Notes: generated from the letters alone by a model not told the origin. A stretch of 64,000 nucleotides of DNA from Streptomyces sp. 1222.5 (GCF_900105245.1 NZ_FNSZ01000001.1:1426001-1490000); one strand, 5' to 3'; shown: positions 18,821-31,444, counted from the first letter of the stretch. Numbers and translations are program-made.

Positions 18821-20152
18821 TTACGCGTCGCAGGCGAGCAGGAGTGTTTCCACCTCGGCCGTCACCGCGTGGGCGAACACGTCCAGGTCCGGCACCGCCT
18901 TCGCGTCGGCGACCAGGCCGTAGTGCACGTGGCCGCGGTACGTCGAGATCGCGACCGCCAGCGACTGCCCGGGCGCCAGCGGGGCCAGCGGGTAGACCTC
19001 GGTCAGGTCGTGCCCGCCGAGCCGGAGCCCGAGGCCGGGCAGCGGCACGCTGGTGACCAGGATGTCGAACCACAGCCGGGCGGCCTGGCCGACGAGCGGT
19101 CCGCCCAGCCGGTGGGCGAACGCCGGCACGTGGTCGGCCAGCAGGGCGACGGCCCCGGCACCCCGGTTGGGGCCCGCGTCCTTGTTGCGCACCATCGCCG
19201 TACGCACGGCGGCGAGGCGGGCGAGCGGGTCGGGGTCGTCGACCGGAAGCGGTATCAGGTACCCGGAGAGCCGGTTGCCCTGTGGGTGGGCGGTGCGCGG
19301 GCGGCGCCGGGAGACGGGGATGAGGGCCCGCGGCGCCACCCCCGCGCTGCCGTCGCCGCGCTCGTCCAGCCACCGGCGCAGCGCACCGGCGACGACCGCG
19401 ATGAGGACGTCGTTGACGGTCCCGCCGACGCTCTTGCGCACCCGGTGCACGTCGTCGATGTCGAGGACGACCCCGGCGGTCCGGCGGGTGCCGCTCGGCG
19501 CGGAGGTCAGCGCGGAGGACGGACGCATGCCGAACGTGGACCGGGCCAGCGAGGCGCCGATGTCCAGGGCCCGGCCCACGTCCGACAGCGCTCCCCTGAC
19601 CAGCTCGGGGACGCGGCCCGGCAGCGCCCGCACGTCCGGCAGCAGACCGCGCGGCGGCTCGGCGGCGCGGGGCGCGGAGTACGGGAGGTCGACCGGGTCC
19701 AGCACGCCGGCGGCGAGCTTCAGGGCGCGCAACCCGTCGGCGAGGGCGTGGTGGAACTTGAACAGCACCGCGAAGGACACCCCGTCCTCGCCGGGCAGCA
19801 CATGCGCCTCCCACGGCGGCCGGCCTCGCTCCAGCGGGCGCTCCATCAGCCGGCCGGCGGCCTCGTGGAAGTCCGCGGTCGGGGCGTGCAGCCTGACGTG
19901 GTGGAGCGGGTCGAAGTCCGGGTCGGGCTCGCGGGCCGCGCCGCCGAAGGCGAGCGGCTGCCAGACGTCGCGGATGCGCATGCGCAGGCCCGGTACGGCG
20001 GCGGCGCGCGCCGCGAGCAGATCGGCGGCGTGGGCACCGGCCGTGGGCGAGTGCGCGCCGAAGACGCCGAGCGCCCCGAGGTGCATCGGATGCCGTTCGG
20101 ACTCCATGTTCCAGAACGCCAGGTCGAGGGGAGCGAGCAGGTGGGAAGTCAA
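18821..20152 (-). CDS. Wax ester synthase / diacylglycerol acyltransferase (WS/DGAT)
   Basis: Acyltransferase of 443 residues that makes triacylglycerol or wax esters from acyl-CoA; Streptomyces store triacylglycerol this way. The catalytic HHxxxDG motif is intact (His134, His135, Asp139, Gly140 in FKFHHALADG), and the C-terminal DUF1298 part has the expected TSVPLPG and YGGH-like segments (STYRGHVHYGLVAD). The start reads LLAPLDLAFWNMES, typical of the family, and uses a TTG at 20152 with GAGG seven bases upstream. It follows GH92 on the same strand but a terminator-like hairpin lies between, so independent expression is likely. Confidence 0.92.
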   Translation of the reverse strand: MTSHLLAPLDLAFWNMESERHPMHLGALGVFGAHSPTAGAHAADLLAARAAAVPGLRMRIRDVWQPLAFGGAAREPDPDFDPLHHVRLHAPTADFHEAAGRLMERPLERGRPPWEAHVLPGEDGVSFAVLFKFHHALADGLRALKLAAGVLDPVDLPYSAPRAAEPPRGLLPDVRALPGRVPELVRGALSDVGRALDIGASLARSTFGMRPSSALTSAPSGTRRTAGVVLDIDDVHRVRKSVGGTVNDVLIAVVAGALRRWLDERGDGSAGVAPRALIPVSRRRPRTAHPQGNRLSGYLIPLPVDDPDPLARLAAVRTAMVRNKDAGPNRGAGAVALLADHVPAFAHRLGGPLVGQAARLWFDILVTSVPLPGLGLRLGGHDLTEVYPLAPLAPGQSLAVAISTYRGHVHYGLVADAKAVPDLDVFAHAVTAEVETLLLACDA

Positions 20153-20255
20153 GGGCTTGCCTCGCGCGTCGACGAAGGGATGGATCTGCAGTCAATCTCC
20201 GCGAGCCGATTACGGTCAAGTACGAGCAGGCTACGCACAGTTAACAGCAGATTAA

Positions 20256-20283
20256 GTCCCGCTTCCGCCGAAAGAGGCGGGAC
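20256..20283 (-). terminator. Hairpin after GH92 gene
   Basis: Inverted repeat 20256-20265 with 20274-20283 (10 bp, one G-U pair, 8-base loop), followed on the minus strand by TTAATC. It lies 18 bases past the GH92 stop. Confidence 0.6.
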
Positions 20284-20300
20284 CCAAGTGACAGGGGAGG

Positions 20301-22622
20301 TCACCTCAGCACGGGTTGCGCCGCCTCGGGTGACGTACCCCACTCCGACGGGCGCGGGCCGACCGTGAACGCGAGCGAGCGCAGGGTGCGCAGCCCGGCC
20401 GTCGTCAGATAGGTCCGCGCGTGCGGCCGGCCGTCGGTGCGGACGGCCTGGATGTACCGGTCGGCGGCGGAGGTGCCCGGCGCGGCGACGGTGAGCCCGC
20501 CGCTCGGCCAGTAGCGCCGGTCCAGGCTGAGGTGGACCCGGTCGAAGACCGGGGTGGACAGGCCCCAGGTGTCGTAGCCCGGCTGGATCGGGAAGAGGCC
20601 GATGGACGACAGCACGTTCCAGGCGGACATCGTGCCGAGGTCGTCGTTGCCGGTCATGCCGGTGGGCGTGTCCGTGAACAGGGTCAGCGCCGCGTGCACC
20701 ACGTCCGTGGTCTTCCAGGGCTGGCCGGTGGCCAGGTAGGTGTACGGCGCGATCAGGTCGGGCTCGTTCTGCGGGTTGTACTTGTCCGCGTTGTAGTACG
20801 CGTACGGGTCGCCGTGCACCCAGACCTCGCGGGCGGTCCGCCCGGGGTCGGCGAGCAGCCGGTCGTAGGCGAAGAAGGAGTCCAGCCGCTCGTTGGCCGC
20901 GCGCTTGCCGCCGATCAGGCCGACCATGCCGGGCAGGTCCTGCGGCACGAGCCACTGGTACTGCCAGGCGGTGCCCTCGTGGAAGCCGATACCGCGGGCC
21001 GGGTCGGGCGAGCCGGTGAAGGCGCCGGCGGCGTCGCGGGCGCGGAAGAAGCCGGTGGCGGGGTCGAAGACGTTGCGGTAGTTCCGGGACCGGGCGGCGT
21101 ACCGGGCGGCGTCGCCGTCGTGTCCGAGGCCGCGGGCCATCTGGGCGAGCATGGCGTCGGAGAGCGCGTACTCGAGGGTGACCGAGGCACCGTGGTGGTA
21201 GTCGGAGTCGCCCATCTTGGCGTACGGCTTGCCCTTGACGTACGGGGCGAACCCCTGCGCGAGATACTCGGCGTTGGCCTCCCGGCCGACGCCCGGGTAC
21301 TGGGCGGGCGGCACGCCGTCGGCGTTCTTCCGCAGCGCGCGGTAGGCCCGCTCCTCGAAGCCCCGGAGCAGACCCAGGTGGTAGGCCGTGGTCAGGAACG
21401 GGGTGACCGGGTCGCCGCTCATGATGTTCGTCTCGACGGGGCCGTAGCCCCACTTGGGCAGCCAGCCGCCGTCCTCGTCGACCGCGACCAGCGACCGCGC
21501 CATGTCCCGTGTCTCGCGCGGCGCGAGGAGGCCGAGCAGCTGGACCTGGGTGCGGTAGGTGTCCCACAGCGACCAGTTCTGGTAGTACGTGAACCCGTCG
21601 GCGCGGTGGGTGCGGCGGTCCCAGCCGGTGTAGCGGCCGTCGGCGTCGCTGCCGACGTTGGGCGCCAGGAACGTCCGGTACAGCGAGGAGTAGAAGGTGC
21701 GGCGCAGGGTGGGCGCGCCGCCCTCGACGCGGACGTCGGCGAGCCTGCGCTCCCACTCCTCGCGGGCCCGGCCGCGCACGGCGTCGAAGCTCCGGCCGCC
21801 CTCGGCGCGCAGATTGGTGGCGGCACCGCGCGCGTCGACGTACGACAGCGAGGTGGTCGCCTCGACGGTGCGGTCCCGGGTGGTGTCGAAGCGGAGGTAG
21901 GCGCCACCGTGCCCGCTGCGGGCGCCCGGGGTGACGGTGGAGCCGTCCCAGGTGCCGTACGCGGTGAAGGGCCGGTCGAAGCGAGTGATCGTGTAGACCG
22001 TGTAGGGGCCGGTGTCCCGGCAGAAGCCGTGGCCGGTGATCTCGGTGCGCACCGTGCGGTCGTCGAGGATCTCCACCGCGCTCGCGACCGGCTTGTGCAG
22101 TGACTGGGCCGCGTTCAGCAGGACGTTGGCCTTGTCGGTGGCGGGGAACGTGTAGCGCTGCACGCCGGTGCGCGCGGTGGCGGTCAGTTCGGCGCGGATG
22201 CCGGAGGCCAGGCCGACGCCGTAGTAGCCGGGGCTCGCCTGCTCGTCCGCGTGCGAGAACCGGGCGGCGTACCGGGCGTAGTCCGTCTGCGTGACGTCAC
22301 CGGTGGTGGGCAGTACCGGCAGGTCACCGCCGATGCGGCAGCCGACGCCCGAGAGATGGACCAGCGAGAACCCGCGGATACGGTTCTGCGTGTAGTCGTA
22401 GCCGGTGCTGTGCCCGGTGTCCGGGGAGAGCTGCACCATGCCGAAGGGCACGGCCGCGCCGGGGAAGGTGTTGCCCTCGTTCTGGCTCCCGATCAGGGGA
22501 TTGACCAGGTCGGTGAGGTGGCCGTCGGTCCGCTCGGCGGCGCGTGCGGCGGGGGTGGCGAACAGCGCGGACGCCGCCATCACCCCCGCCATGCACAGCC
22601 GTGTGCGCCGGGTCCCTCTCAT
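20301..22622 (-). CDS. Secreted alpha-mannosidase, GH92
   Basis: GH92 exo-alpha-mannosidase of 773 residues; the family is calcium-dependent and typically trims alpha-1,2-mannose from high-mannose N-glycans. A signal peptide covers residues 1-28 (MRGTRRTRL, hydrophobic run, ARA-AE). Family landmarks: VNPLIGSQNEGNTFPGA near 40-55, the acid Glu549 in GFHEGTAWQYQW, and the base region GNDDLGTMSAW near 658-668 (Asp660/661). The open frame extends to 22682, but ATG 22622 has GGAGG nine bases upstream and begins the signal peptide. It is 8 kb from the intracellular glycan operon and lacks its operator sequence, but would provide the extracellular trimming step. Confidence 0.95.
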   Translation of the reverse strand: MRGTRRTRLCMAGVMAASALFATPAARAAERTDGHLTDLVNPLIGSQNEGNTFPGAAVPFGMVQLSPDTGHSTGYDYTQNRIRGFSLVHLSGVGCRIGGDLPVLPTTGDVTQTDYARYAARFSHADEQASPGYYGVGLASGIRAELTATARTGVQRYTFPATDKANVLLNAAQSLHKPVASAVEILDDRTVRTEITGHGFCRDTGPYTVYTITRFDRPFTAYGTWDGSTVTPGARSGHGGAYLRFDTTRDRTVEATTSLSYVDARGAATNLRAEGGRSFDAVRGRAREEWERRLADVRVEGGAPTLRRTFYSSLYRTFLAPNVGSDADGRYTGWDRRTHRADGFTYYQNWSLWDTYRTQVQLLGLLAPRETRDMARSLVAVDEDGGWLPKWGYGPVETNIMSGDPVTPFLTTAYHLGLLRGFEERAYRALRKNADGVPPAQYPGVGREANAEYLAQGFAPYVKGKPYAKMGDSDYHHGASVTLEYALSDAMLAQMARGLGHDGDAARYAARSRNYRNVFDPATGFFRARDAAGAFTGSPDPARGIGFHEGTAWQYQWLVPQDLPGMVGLIGGKRAANERLDSFFAYDRLLADPGRTAREVWVHGDPYAYYNADKYNPQNEPDLIAPYTYLATGQPWKTTDVVHAALTLFTDTPTGMTGNDDLGTMSAWNVLSSIGLFPIQPGYDTWGLSTPVFDRVHLSLDRRYWPSGGLTVAAPGTSAADRYIQAVRTDGRPHARTYLTTAGLRTLRSLAFTVGPRPSEWGTSPEAAQPVLR

Positions 22623-22746
22623 GTCGGATGACCTCCGCAGGTTCGACATCGTTGCCTGCATCCTGAGGGGCGGAGGGCGCAAATCCGGGCATTCTGAAGG
22701 GATTACACGAAACGCGTCGCGGTGACGGGGAGGGCGCTCCGGGCGG

Positions 22747-23967
22747 TCAGGGGACCCGCTGGCCCTTGCCCAGCGCGATGACCCCGCCCTTGGAGACGGT
22801 GTACAGCTCGGCGTCCCGCTCCGGGTTGACGCCGATCGTCGCGCCGGGCGGGACCTCGACGTTCTTGTCCAGCACGGCGCCGCGGACGACCGCGCCCCGG
22901 CCGATGCGGACGTTGTCGTGCAGCACCGAGCCCTGCACGACCGCGCCCGGGTCCACGCGGACGCCCGGCGAGAGCACCGAGCGGGTGACCTGACCGCGGA
23001 TCAGGCAGCCCGCGCTGATGATGGACTCGCTCGCGATGCCGCCCGCGTTGAAGCGCGCCGGGGAGAGCTGGTAGGAGTGCGTGTAGATGGGCCACTGCCG
23101 GTTGTAGAGGTTGAAGGCGGGCCGCTCGGCGATCAGGTCCATGTGCGCCTCGTAGTAGGCGTCGAGGGTGCCGACGTCCCGCCAGTAGCCCTGGTCGCGT
23201 GTCGTCTCGCCGGGCACGTGGTTGTCGCTGAAGTCGTACAGCTGGGCGTCGCCGCGCACGGTGAGCTGGGGCAGGATCGAGCCGCCCATGTCGTGCACGG
23301 ACTGGCTGTCCTCGGCGTCCCGGTGCAGGGCCTCGACGAGGGCCTTGGTGGTGAAGATGTAGTTGCCCATCGAGGCGAACACGCACTCGGGGTCGTCCGC
23401 CAGTCCGGGCGGGTCGGCCGGCTTCTCCAGGAAGCGCTGGACCGCGCGGCCGTCCGAGCCCGGAGTGATCACGCCGAAGGACGAGGACTCCGCGCGCGGC
23501 ACCCGGATACCGGCCACCGTCACCCCCGCCCCGCCCTCGATGTGCTGGCGGAGCATCTGCCGCGGGTCCATCCGGTAGACGTGGTCCGCGCCGAACACGG
23601 CAACGTACTCGGGCTGTTCGTCGTGGACCAGGTTCAGGGACTGCAGGATCGCGTCGGCGCTGCCCAGGTACCAGCGCGGGCCGAGCCGCTGCTGGGCCGG
23701 GACCGGCGTGACGTAGTTGCCGAGCAGACTGGACATCCGCCAGGTGGTGGTGATGTGCCGGTCCAGCGAGTGCGACTTGTACTGGGTGAGCACACAGATC
23801 CGCAGCACGTCGGCGTTGACGAGATTGGACAGCACGAAGTCGACCAGACGGTACGTCCCGCCGAAGGTGACCGCCGGTTTGGCGCGGTCCGCGGTGAGCG
23901 GCATCAGCCGCTTCCCCTCCCCGCCCGCCAGCACGATCCCGAGAACCGAAGGCCCACCACGACGCAT
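22747..23967 (-). CDS. glgC: Glucose-1-phosphate adenylyltransferase (ADP-glucose pyrophosphorylase)
   Basis: Makes ADP-glucose from ATP and glucose-1-phosphate for glycogen and related alpha-glucans. It has 406 residues with the nucleotide-binding [16 protein letters not shown], the [15 protein letters not shown] substrate loop and a C-terminal left-handed beta-helix (hexapeptide repeats from about 300). The GTG at 23982 would place the ribosome site GGGGAG inside the gene, so ATG 23967, six bases after it, is chosen. It lies 49 bases downstream of the GlgM/GlgA gene on the same strand and they are likely cotranscribed. Confidence 0.95.
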   Translation of the reverse strand: MRRGGPSVLGIVLAGGEGKRLMPLTADRAKPAVTFGGTYRLVDFVLSNLVNADVLRICVLTQYKSHSLDRHITTTWRMSSLLGNYVTPVPAQQRLGPRWYLGSADAILQSLNLVHDEQPEYVAVFGADHVYRMDPRQMLRQHIEGGAGVTVAGIRVPRAESSSFGVITPGSDGRAVQRFLEKPADPPGLADDPECVFASMGNYIFTTKALVEALHRDAEDSQSVHDMGGSILPQLTVRGDAQLYDFSDNHVPGETTRDQGYWRDVGTLDAYYEAHMDLIAERPAFNLYNRQWPIYTHSYQLSPARFNAGGIASESIISAGCLIRGQVTRSVLSPGVRVDPGAVVQGSVLHDNVRIGRGAVVRGAVLDKNVEVPPGATIGVNPERDAELYTVSKGGVIALGKGQRVP

Positions 23968-24016
23968 GGCGTCTCCCCTCACCCTGGATATCCATGGATG
24001 CCCCGAGCGGGCCGGA

Positions 24017-25177
24017 CTAAGCCTGCTTGCGGATCTCCTCGTACAGCCCGGCCGTGCGGCGGGCCACCGCGTCCCAGCCGAACTCGCCGACCGCGCGCTC
24101 CCGTCCGGCCTTCCCCATCCGCCCGGCCGCGTCCCGGTCCGCGAGCACGGTGTCCAGCGCCCGGGCGAGGGCGGCCTCGAACGTGCCGGCGTCGTCGGCC
24201 GCGTCCACCAGGAGGCCGGTACGGCCGTCGTCCACGACCTCGGGGATCCCGCCGACCCGGGAGGCGACGACCGGAGTGCCGCAGGCCATCGCCTCCAGAT
24301 TGACGATGCCGAGCGGTTCGTACACCGACGGGCAGACGAACACGGCGGCGTTCGTGAGGAGTTGGATCACCTCGGGGCGGGGCAGCATCTGCGGGATCCA
24401 GAACACGCCCTCGCGGACCCGGCTCAGCTCCTCGTACAGCTCGCGGAACTCCCGGTCGATCTCCGGGGTGTCCGGCGCTCCAGCGCACAGGACCACCTGG
24501 GCACCGGCGTCGATCTCCCGTACGGCACGCAGCAGATGGGGCACGCCCTTCTGCCGGGTGATCCGGCCGACGAACAGCACGTACGGCCGTGCGGCGTCGA
24601 TGCCGTGCCGGACGAGCGCGTCGGTGCCGTGGTCGGGGCGGTAGAGCCGGGTGTCGATGCCGTTGTGCACGACGTGGACCCGGGCCGGGTCGAGCGCCGG
24701 GTAGCAGGCGAGGATGTCCTCGCGCATGGCGCCCGAGACGGCGATCACCGCGTCGGCGGCCTCGATCGCGCTGCGCTCGGCCCAGCCGGACAGCGCGTAC
24801 CCGCCGCCCAGTTGCTCCGCCTTCCACGGCCGCAACGGCTCCAGCGAGTGCGCGGTGACGACGTGCGGGACGCCGTACAGCAGCTTGGCGAGATGGCCGG
24901 CGAGGTTGGCGTACCAGGTGTGCGAGTGGACGAGTTCGCGGCCTTCGAGGGCGGCGGCGATGGAGAGGTCCACGGAGAAGGTGCGCAGCGCGTCGTTGGA
25001 GCCGTCGAGGACGGACCAGGGCCGGTGCCGTACGACGCCCACGCCGCGGCCCTCGCCCCAGCTGTGCACCTCCAGGTCCACCAGGGAGGCCAACTCCCGT
25101 GCGAGGAATTCGACATGGACACCGGCGCCGCCGTACACGTCCGGGGGGTACTCCCGGGTCAGCAGTCCCACTCGCAC
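24017..25177 (-). CDS. Alpha-glucan glycosyltransferase, GlgM/GlgA type (GT4)
   Basis: GT4 transferase of 386 residues using ADP-glucose. In actinobacteria the close relative GlgM makes maltose-1-phosphate (feeding the GlgE route) and was earlier named GlgA, so the product may be maltose-1-phosphate or extended glucan. Seen: N-terminal [23 protein letters not shown] start, [11 protein letters not shown], and the GT4 C-terminal [21 protein letters not shown] with the E-x7-E motif. The frame runs to 25204, but family starts and the sequence [12 protein letters not shown] favour GTG 25177. Adjacent glgC supplies the donor. Confidence 0.9.
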   Translation of the reverse strand: MRVGLLTREYPPDVYGGAGVHVEFLARELASLVDLEVHSWGEGRGVGVVRHRPWSVLDGSNDALRTFSVDLSIAAALEGRELVHSHTWYANLAGHLAKLLYGVPHVVTAHSLEPLRPWKAEQLGGGYALSGWAERSAIEAADAVIAVSGAMREDILACYPALDPARVHVVHNGIDTRLYRPDHGTDALVRHGIDAARPYVLFVGRITRQKGVPHLLRAVREIDAGAQVVLCAGAPDTPEIDREFRELYEELSRVREGVFWIPQMLPRPEVIQLLTNAAVFVCPSVYEPLGIVNLEAMACGTPVVASRVGGIPEVVDDGRTGLLVDAADDAGTFEAALARALDTVLADRDAAGRMGKAGRERAVGEFGWDAVARRTAGLYEEIRKQA

Positions 25178-25217
25178 CCGACAACCCCCTGGTCTCGGTG
25201 GCACGTTCCCTTCATGG

Positions 25218-26075
25218 TCACCCAGATGCGGCCCGTGGGGAAGAGCGCGGCGGCCGGGTGAAGCAGCAGTCGCCGCACACCCCGCCGCCCGGGACCCGGT
25301 AGTACAGGCAGCAGCTGCGGCGGCGGAAGGCGGTGCCGGCGCGGGTGCCGGTGGGGCGCAGGAGGGGGTGGGCGAAGAGTTCGTCCGTCAGGGTCCGGGC
25401 CCGTGCCGCGAGGTCGGTACGGCCGTGGGCGCGGGCCCAGCGGTCCAGTTCCCGGGCCGCCCCGGCGAGCGCGGAGCCCGCGTTCCCCCACAGCAGGCCG
25501 GCCGCGACGCCGTGGTCCGCCCTCAGGGCGGCGGCCAGGGGCTCCAGATGGCCGTGCAGCACGGTGCCGGCGACGGTGGCCGCGTCGCCGGGCAGCGGGC
25601 GCACCCCGGCGAGCCACAGCTCGTCGGGGGCGGACGCGAGGGGATCCCAGTGGAGCAGCCCCGGATGGAGGTCGGGCACCCTGCCGTACAGGACGGCACA
25701 GCCGAGGGACACCGACCACAGCCGGGCGGCCAGCCCCTGCTGCGCGAGGGAGGCGGCCACCCGGGACTCCGGGGTGCGGAGGCGGTCCGCGACCGTCGTG
25801 ACGCGCACTGTCAGCGCATCGGGGTGGGCAGCCGGGGCCGCTCGTGCGTAGGCCTCCGCGAGGATCGGGAGCCGGGTCTGCGGTGCTCCGGTGGCTCCGG
25901 TCGCCCGCGGGGCGGTCCGCAGGACGGAGAAGCCGCCGAGGAGGCGGAGGGCGGCGAGTTCGGGGTCGAGGTCCACAACAGGTACTGGTACCAGGGACGG
26001 TCGCGGGCCGGCCGCGCGGGTCCTCCACCTCGTGTCGCCCGCCCAGGGGATGATCGGACGGCTGATGTACTCCAT
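25218..26075 (-). CDS. FhuF-like (2Fe-2S) ferric-siderophore reductase type protein
   Basis: Protein of about 285 residues. The end carries the FhuF-type iron-sulfur motif: CCLYYRVPG then CGDCC, four cysteines arranged as CC-x10-C-x2-C, typical of ferric-siderophore reductases. These release iron from imported siderophores in the cytoplasm. The start is uncertain: ATG 26075 has no clear ribosome site, while similarity seems to begin around VDLDPELAALRLLGG (GTG about 25979-25977). No siderophore genes are nearby. It is divergent from the EamA-like transporter. Confidence 0.75.
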   Translation of the reverse strand: MEYISRPIIPWAGDTRWRTRAAGPRPSLVPVPVVDLDPELAALRLLGGFSVLRTAPRATGATGAPQTRLPILAEAYARAAPAAHPDALTVRVTTVADRLRTPESRVAASLAQQGLAARLWSVSLGCAVLYGRVPDLHPGLLHWDPLASAPDELWLAGVRPLPGDAATVAGTVLHGHLEPLAAALRADHGVAAGLLWGNAGSALAGAARELDRWARAHGRTDLAARARTLTDELFAHPLLRPTGTRAGTAFRRRSCCLYYRVPGGGVCGDCCFTRPPRSSPRAASG

Positions 26076-26229
26076 CGGCAGTAGGACGCATTGTGTGCTC
26101 AGGTACGACGACGGGAAGCCCTCGGGCGGGCAGAGTGTTGGTCATGGAAGCCGACCGTCCGCAGCGCCGGGCTCCGCGTCCGCGTCTCACGCGGGGCCGG
26201 GGCCCCCGCCCCACGCAGGGGAGACGCCG

Positions 26230-28843
<2,614 letters not shown>

Positions 28844-28948
28844 TCACAGAAGACTGAGGCACTGGGCGCCGTCGCCGCGTAATCAAGCGTGGCGGGTCGG
28901 ATGTGCGCTCGCCGTAGCGGCACGTCAGGATGGGCGAGGGCCCCTACT

Positions 28949-28960
28949 TACGGAGCCGTA
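28949..28960. promoter_or_regulatory. Palindrome TACGGAGCCGTA upstream of gnd
   Basis: A 12-bp palindrome with 5-bp arms sits 28 bases before the gnd start and resembles the TetR-family operators common in Streptomyces (CTTACGGAGCCGTAG here). No adjacent TetR gene is in the window, so the cognate regulator is unknown. Confidence 0.4.
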
Positions 28961-28988
28961 GTCACGAGGCAGCTAGGGAGCAGGCGGT

Positions 28989-30428
28989 ATGAGCACTTCA
29001 GCGCAGATCGGTGTCACGGGGCTCGCGGTCATGGGACGCAACCTCGCCCGTAACTTCGCGCGCAACGGCTACACCGTCGCCGTGCACAACCGTACGGCGT
29101 CACGGACGAAGGCGCTGGTGGAGGAGTTCGGGAACGAGGGCGACTTCATCGGGACCGAGACCGCCGAGGAGTTCGTGGCGGCGCTGGAACGCCCGCGCCG
29201 TCTGGTGATCATGGTCAAGGCGGGCGAGCCGACGGATGCGGTGATCCGCGAGTTCGCGCCGCTCCTGGAGCCCGGCGACATGATCATCGACGGTGGCAAC
29301 GCGCACTTCGCGGACACCCGGCGCCGGGAGCGGGAGCTGCGCGAGCAGGGCATCCACTTCGTCGGCACGGGTGTCTCCGGCGGCGAGGAGGGCGCCCTGC
29401 ACGGGCCGAGCATCATGCCGGGCGGGTCGAAGGAGTCGTACGAAAGCCTCGGCCCCATGCTGGAGAAGATCTCCGCGAAGGCCAAGGACGGCGCCCCCTG
29501 TGTCACGCACTGCGGTCCCGACGGCGCCGGGCACTTCGTGAAGATGGTCCACAACGGCATCGAGTACGCCGACATGCAGCTGATCGGCGAGGCCTATCAG
29601 CTGCTGCGCGATGTCGCCGGGTACTCGCCCGCGCAGATCGCGGACATCTTCCGCACCTGGAACACGGGCCGGCTGGACTCGTACCTGATCGAGATCACCG
29701 CCGAGGTGCTGTCCCACGTGGACGCGGCGACCGGCAAGCCGTTCGTGGACGTCGTGGTCGACCAGGCCGAGCAGAAGGGCACCGGCCGCTGGACGGTGCA
29801 GATCGCCCTTGACCTGGGCGTTCCGGTGTCCGGCATCGCCGAGGCGGTCTTCGCGCGCTCCCTGTCGGGCCACGCGGCGCTGCGGGAGGCCTCCCGGGAC
29901 CTCGCCGGGCCGACGGCGTCCCCGCTGAGCGAGTCGGAGGCGGCGGCCTTCGCGGACCGGGTCGAGCAGGCGCTGTACGCGTCCAAGATCGTGTCGTACA
30001 CGCAGGGCTTCCACGAGATCAGCGCGGGCAGCGAGGAGTACGGCTGGGACATCGACCTCGGTCGGGTGGCCTCCATCTGGCGCGGCGGCTGCATCATCCG
30101 CGCGGCCTTCCTGGACCGTATCCGCGCCGCGTACGACGCCCGCGCCGAGCTGCCGAGCCTGCTGTCCGACGAGACGTTCGCCCGGGAGATCGCCGAGGCG
30201 CAGGACGACTGGCGCGAGGTGATCATCGCGGCGACCCGGCAGGGCGTGCCGACGCCGGGCTTCGCGGCGGCGCTCGCGTACTACGACGCCCTGCGCGCGG
30301 AACGGCTGCCCGCGGCGCTCACCCAGGGCCAGCGTGACTTCTTCGGCGCGCACACGTACCGCCGGGTGGACCGCGACGGCACGTTCCACACGCTGTGGGG
30401 CGGGGACCGGTCGGAGGTCACGGCGTAG
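28989..30428 (+). CDS. gnd: 6-phosphogluconate dehydrogenase (decarboxylating)
   Basis: Pentose-phosphate-pathway enzyme: oxidises 6-phosphogluconate to ribulose-5-phosphate and CO2, giving NADPH. Length 479 matches the long, E. coli-type Gnd. Seen: Rossmann start IGVTGLAVMGRNLARNFARNGY, IDGGNAHFADT, the substrate loop VSGGEEGALHGPSIMPGG, and HCGPDGAGHFVKMVHNGIEY with the catalytic Lys. ATG 28989 is preceded by TAGGGAG. It stands alone; the palindrome upstream may control it. Confidence 0.97.
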   Translation: MSTSAQIGVTGLAVMGRNLARNFARNGYTVAVHNRTASRTKALVEEFGNEGDFIGTETAEEFVAALERPRRLVIMVKAGEPTDAVIREFAPLLEPGDMIIDGGNAHFADTRRRERELREQGIHFVGTGVSGGEEGALHGPSIMPGGSKESYESLGPMLEKISAKAKDGAPCVTHCGPDGAGHFVKMVHNGIEYADMQLIGEAYQLLRDVAGYSPAQIADIFRTWNTGRLDSYLIEITAEVLSHVDAATGKPFVDVVVDQAEQKGTGRWTVQIALDLGVPVSGIAEAVFARSLSGHAALREASRDLAGPTASPLSESEAAAFADRVEQALYASKIVSYTQGFHEISAGSEEYGWDIDLGRVASIWRGGCIIRAAFLDRIRAAYDARAELPSLLSDETFAREIAEAQDDWREVIIAATRQGVPTPGFAAALAYYDALRAERLPAALTQGQRDFFGAHTYRRVDRDGTFHTLWGGDRSEVTA

Positions 30429-30510
30429 GGACAGAGGTCGGCCAGCCCGTCCTTTGGCGCCCCGGGGGGCCGGAGGGCGGGCGGCTGCTGCTCGGTGGGG
30501 CGGGGAGACC

Positions 30511-30645
30511 GTACGGCTGCCGTCCGGCGGGGCGGGGGCGTGCGGCTGCCGTCCCACGGGCGTGGGGCCGTGCGGCTGCCGCCTGGTAGTGCATGGAGAC
30601 GGTACGGCTGCCGCCCGGTGCGGTGGGGCCGTGCGGTGGCCGTCC
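30511..30645. repeat. Five degenerate ~30-bp direct repeats after gnd
   Basis: The core GTRCGGCTGCCGYCC starts at 30511, 30540, 30570, 30602 and 30631 (last copy reads GTGCGGTGGCCGTCC), so the spacing is 29-32 bases. It lies in the 476-base gap 30429-30904, in which I see no supportable gene. Confidence 0.7.
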
Positions 30646-30904
30646 GTCGACATAAGCGGGGGCCGAGCGGGCCGCCCGGGGCGCGGTCACGCCGGGCGGC
30701 CATCCGGTTGGCAGCGCCGTGTCCAAGGAGCGTGTCAGGTGAGCGGGGAGCCGGGCGCTCCCGGCTGGACGCCCGGCTCGGGCCCCGGCCCGAAGAGGCA
30801 AGTCGGCGGCTACGGCACGGCGCGAGGGCCGACCGGACGGACCCGCTCGTCACGGCCGACGCGGCACAGCCACCGGTCGACAACGGCCCCACACCCGCGG
30901 AGCG

Positions 30905-31183
30905 TCAGGTGAGCGGTGGGCCCGGTTCCGGGCTCGGCACCGGTTCGGGGCCCGGCGGGATCGGGGACGGTGAGGGCTCCGGCGGACCCGGGGCCGGTGG
31001 CGCCGGCGGCGGGGTCGGGTCGGGGCCCGGTGCGGGGGGCGTCGGTTCCGGGCCGGGGCCCGGCGGTGTGGGCTGGGGGCCCGGCTCCGGCGGCGGCACG
31101 GGGCTGGGGTAGGGGTCCGGCGGTGTCGGGCCCGGACCGGGTGCCGGTCCCGGCGATGCGGGGTCGGGGTAGGGATTCGTCAT
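30905..31183 (-). CDS. Small proline-rich protein
   Basis: Protein of 92 residues that is mostly Pro, Gly, Glu and Ser (MTNPYPDPASPGPAPGPGPT opening), with no signal peptide or membrane segment. The upstream frame is open to 31255, but ATG 31183 has GGAGG five bases before it. Such extremely Pro-rich short ORFs can be artefacts of high GC, but the ribosome site and a regular PxPxP pattern argue it is translated. Function unknown; it could be an extended, unfolded linker-like protein. It is divergent in pattern from all neighbours. Confidence 0.55.
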   Translation of the reverse strand: MTNPYPDPASPGPAPGPGPTPPDPYPSPVPPPEPGPQPTPPGPGPEPTPPAPGPDPTPPPAPPAPGPPEPSPSPIPPGPEPVPSPEPGPPLT

Positions 31184-31444
31184 CGTGTCCTCCGGGCAGT
31201 CGCCGTACGTCGCCTCTGGACTACTCCCCCGCCTACCCGGCACCCGCTCGGCCACTCACCCGGGGGCAGCACGGAGCGGCGCCCGGGTGGGTGGCTCACG
31301 CCGCGCGTCGAACCCGGTATCCGCGACGCGTCGGCACCGGCGAGTCCCGGGCGCCCGCGGTCCCCGGCGCTTGGGGGCAGCACACCTCCATGCCCGAAGC
31401 CGCCGGCTCCGACGCGCCCCCGCTCGCGCCGCCGGCGTCCGCCC

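Noticed and set aside
30505..30650. CRISPR-like array
   Set aside because: Repeats are degenerate, about 15 bases of identity with ~15-base gaps, no cas genes, and the spacers are too short and similar.
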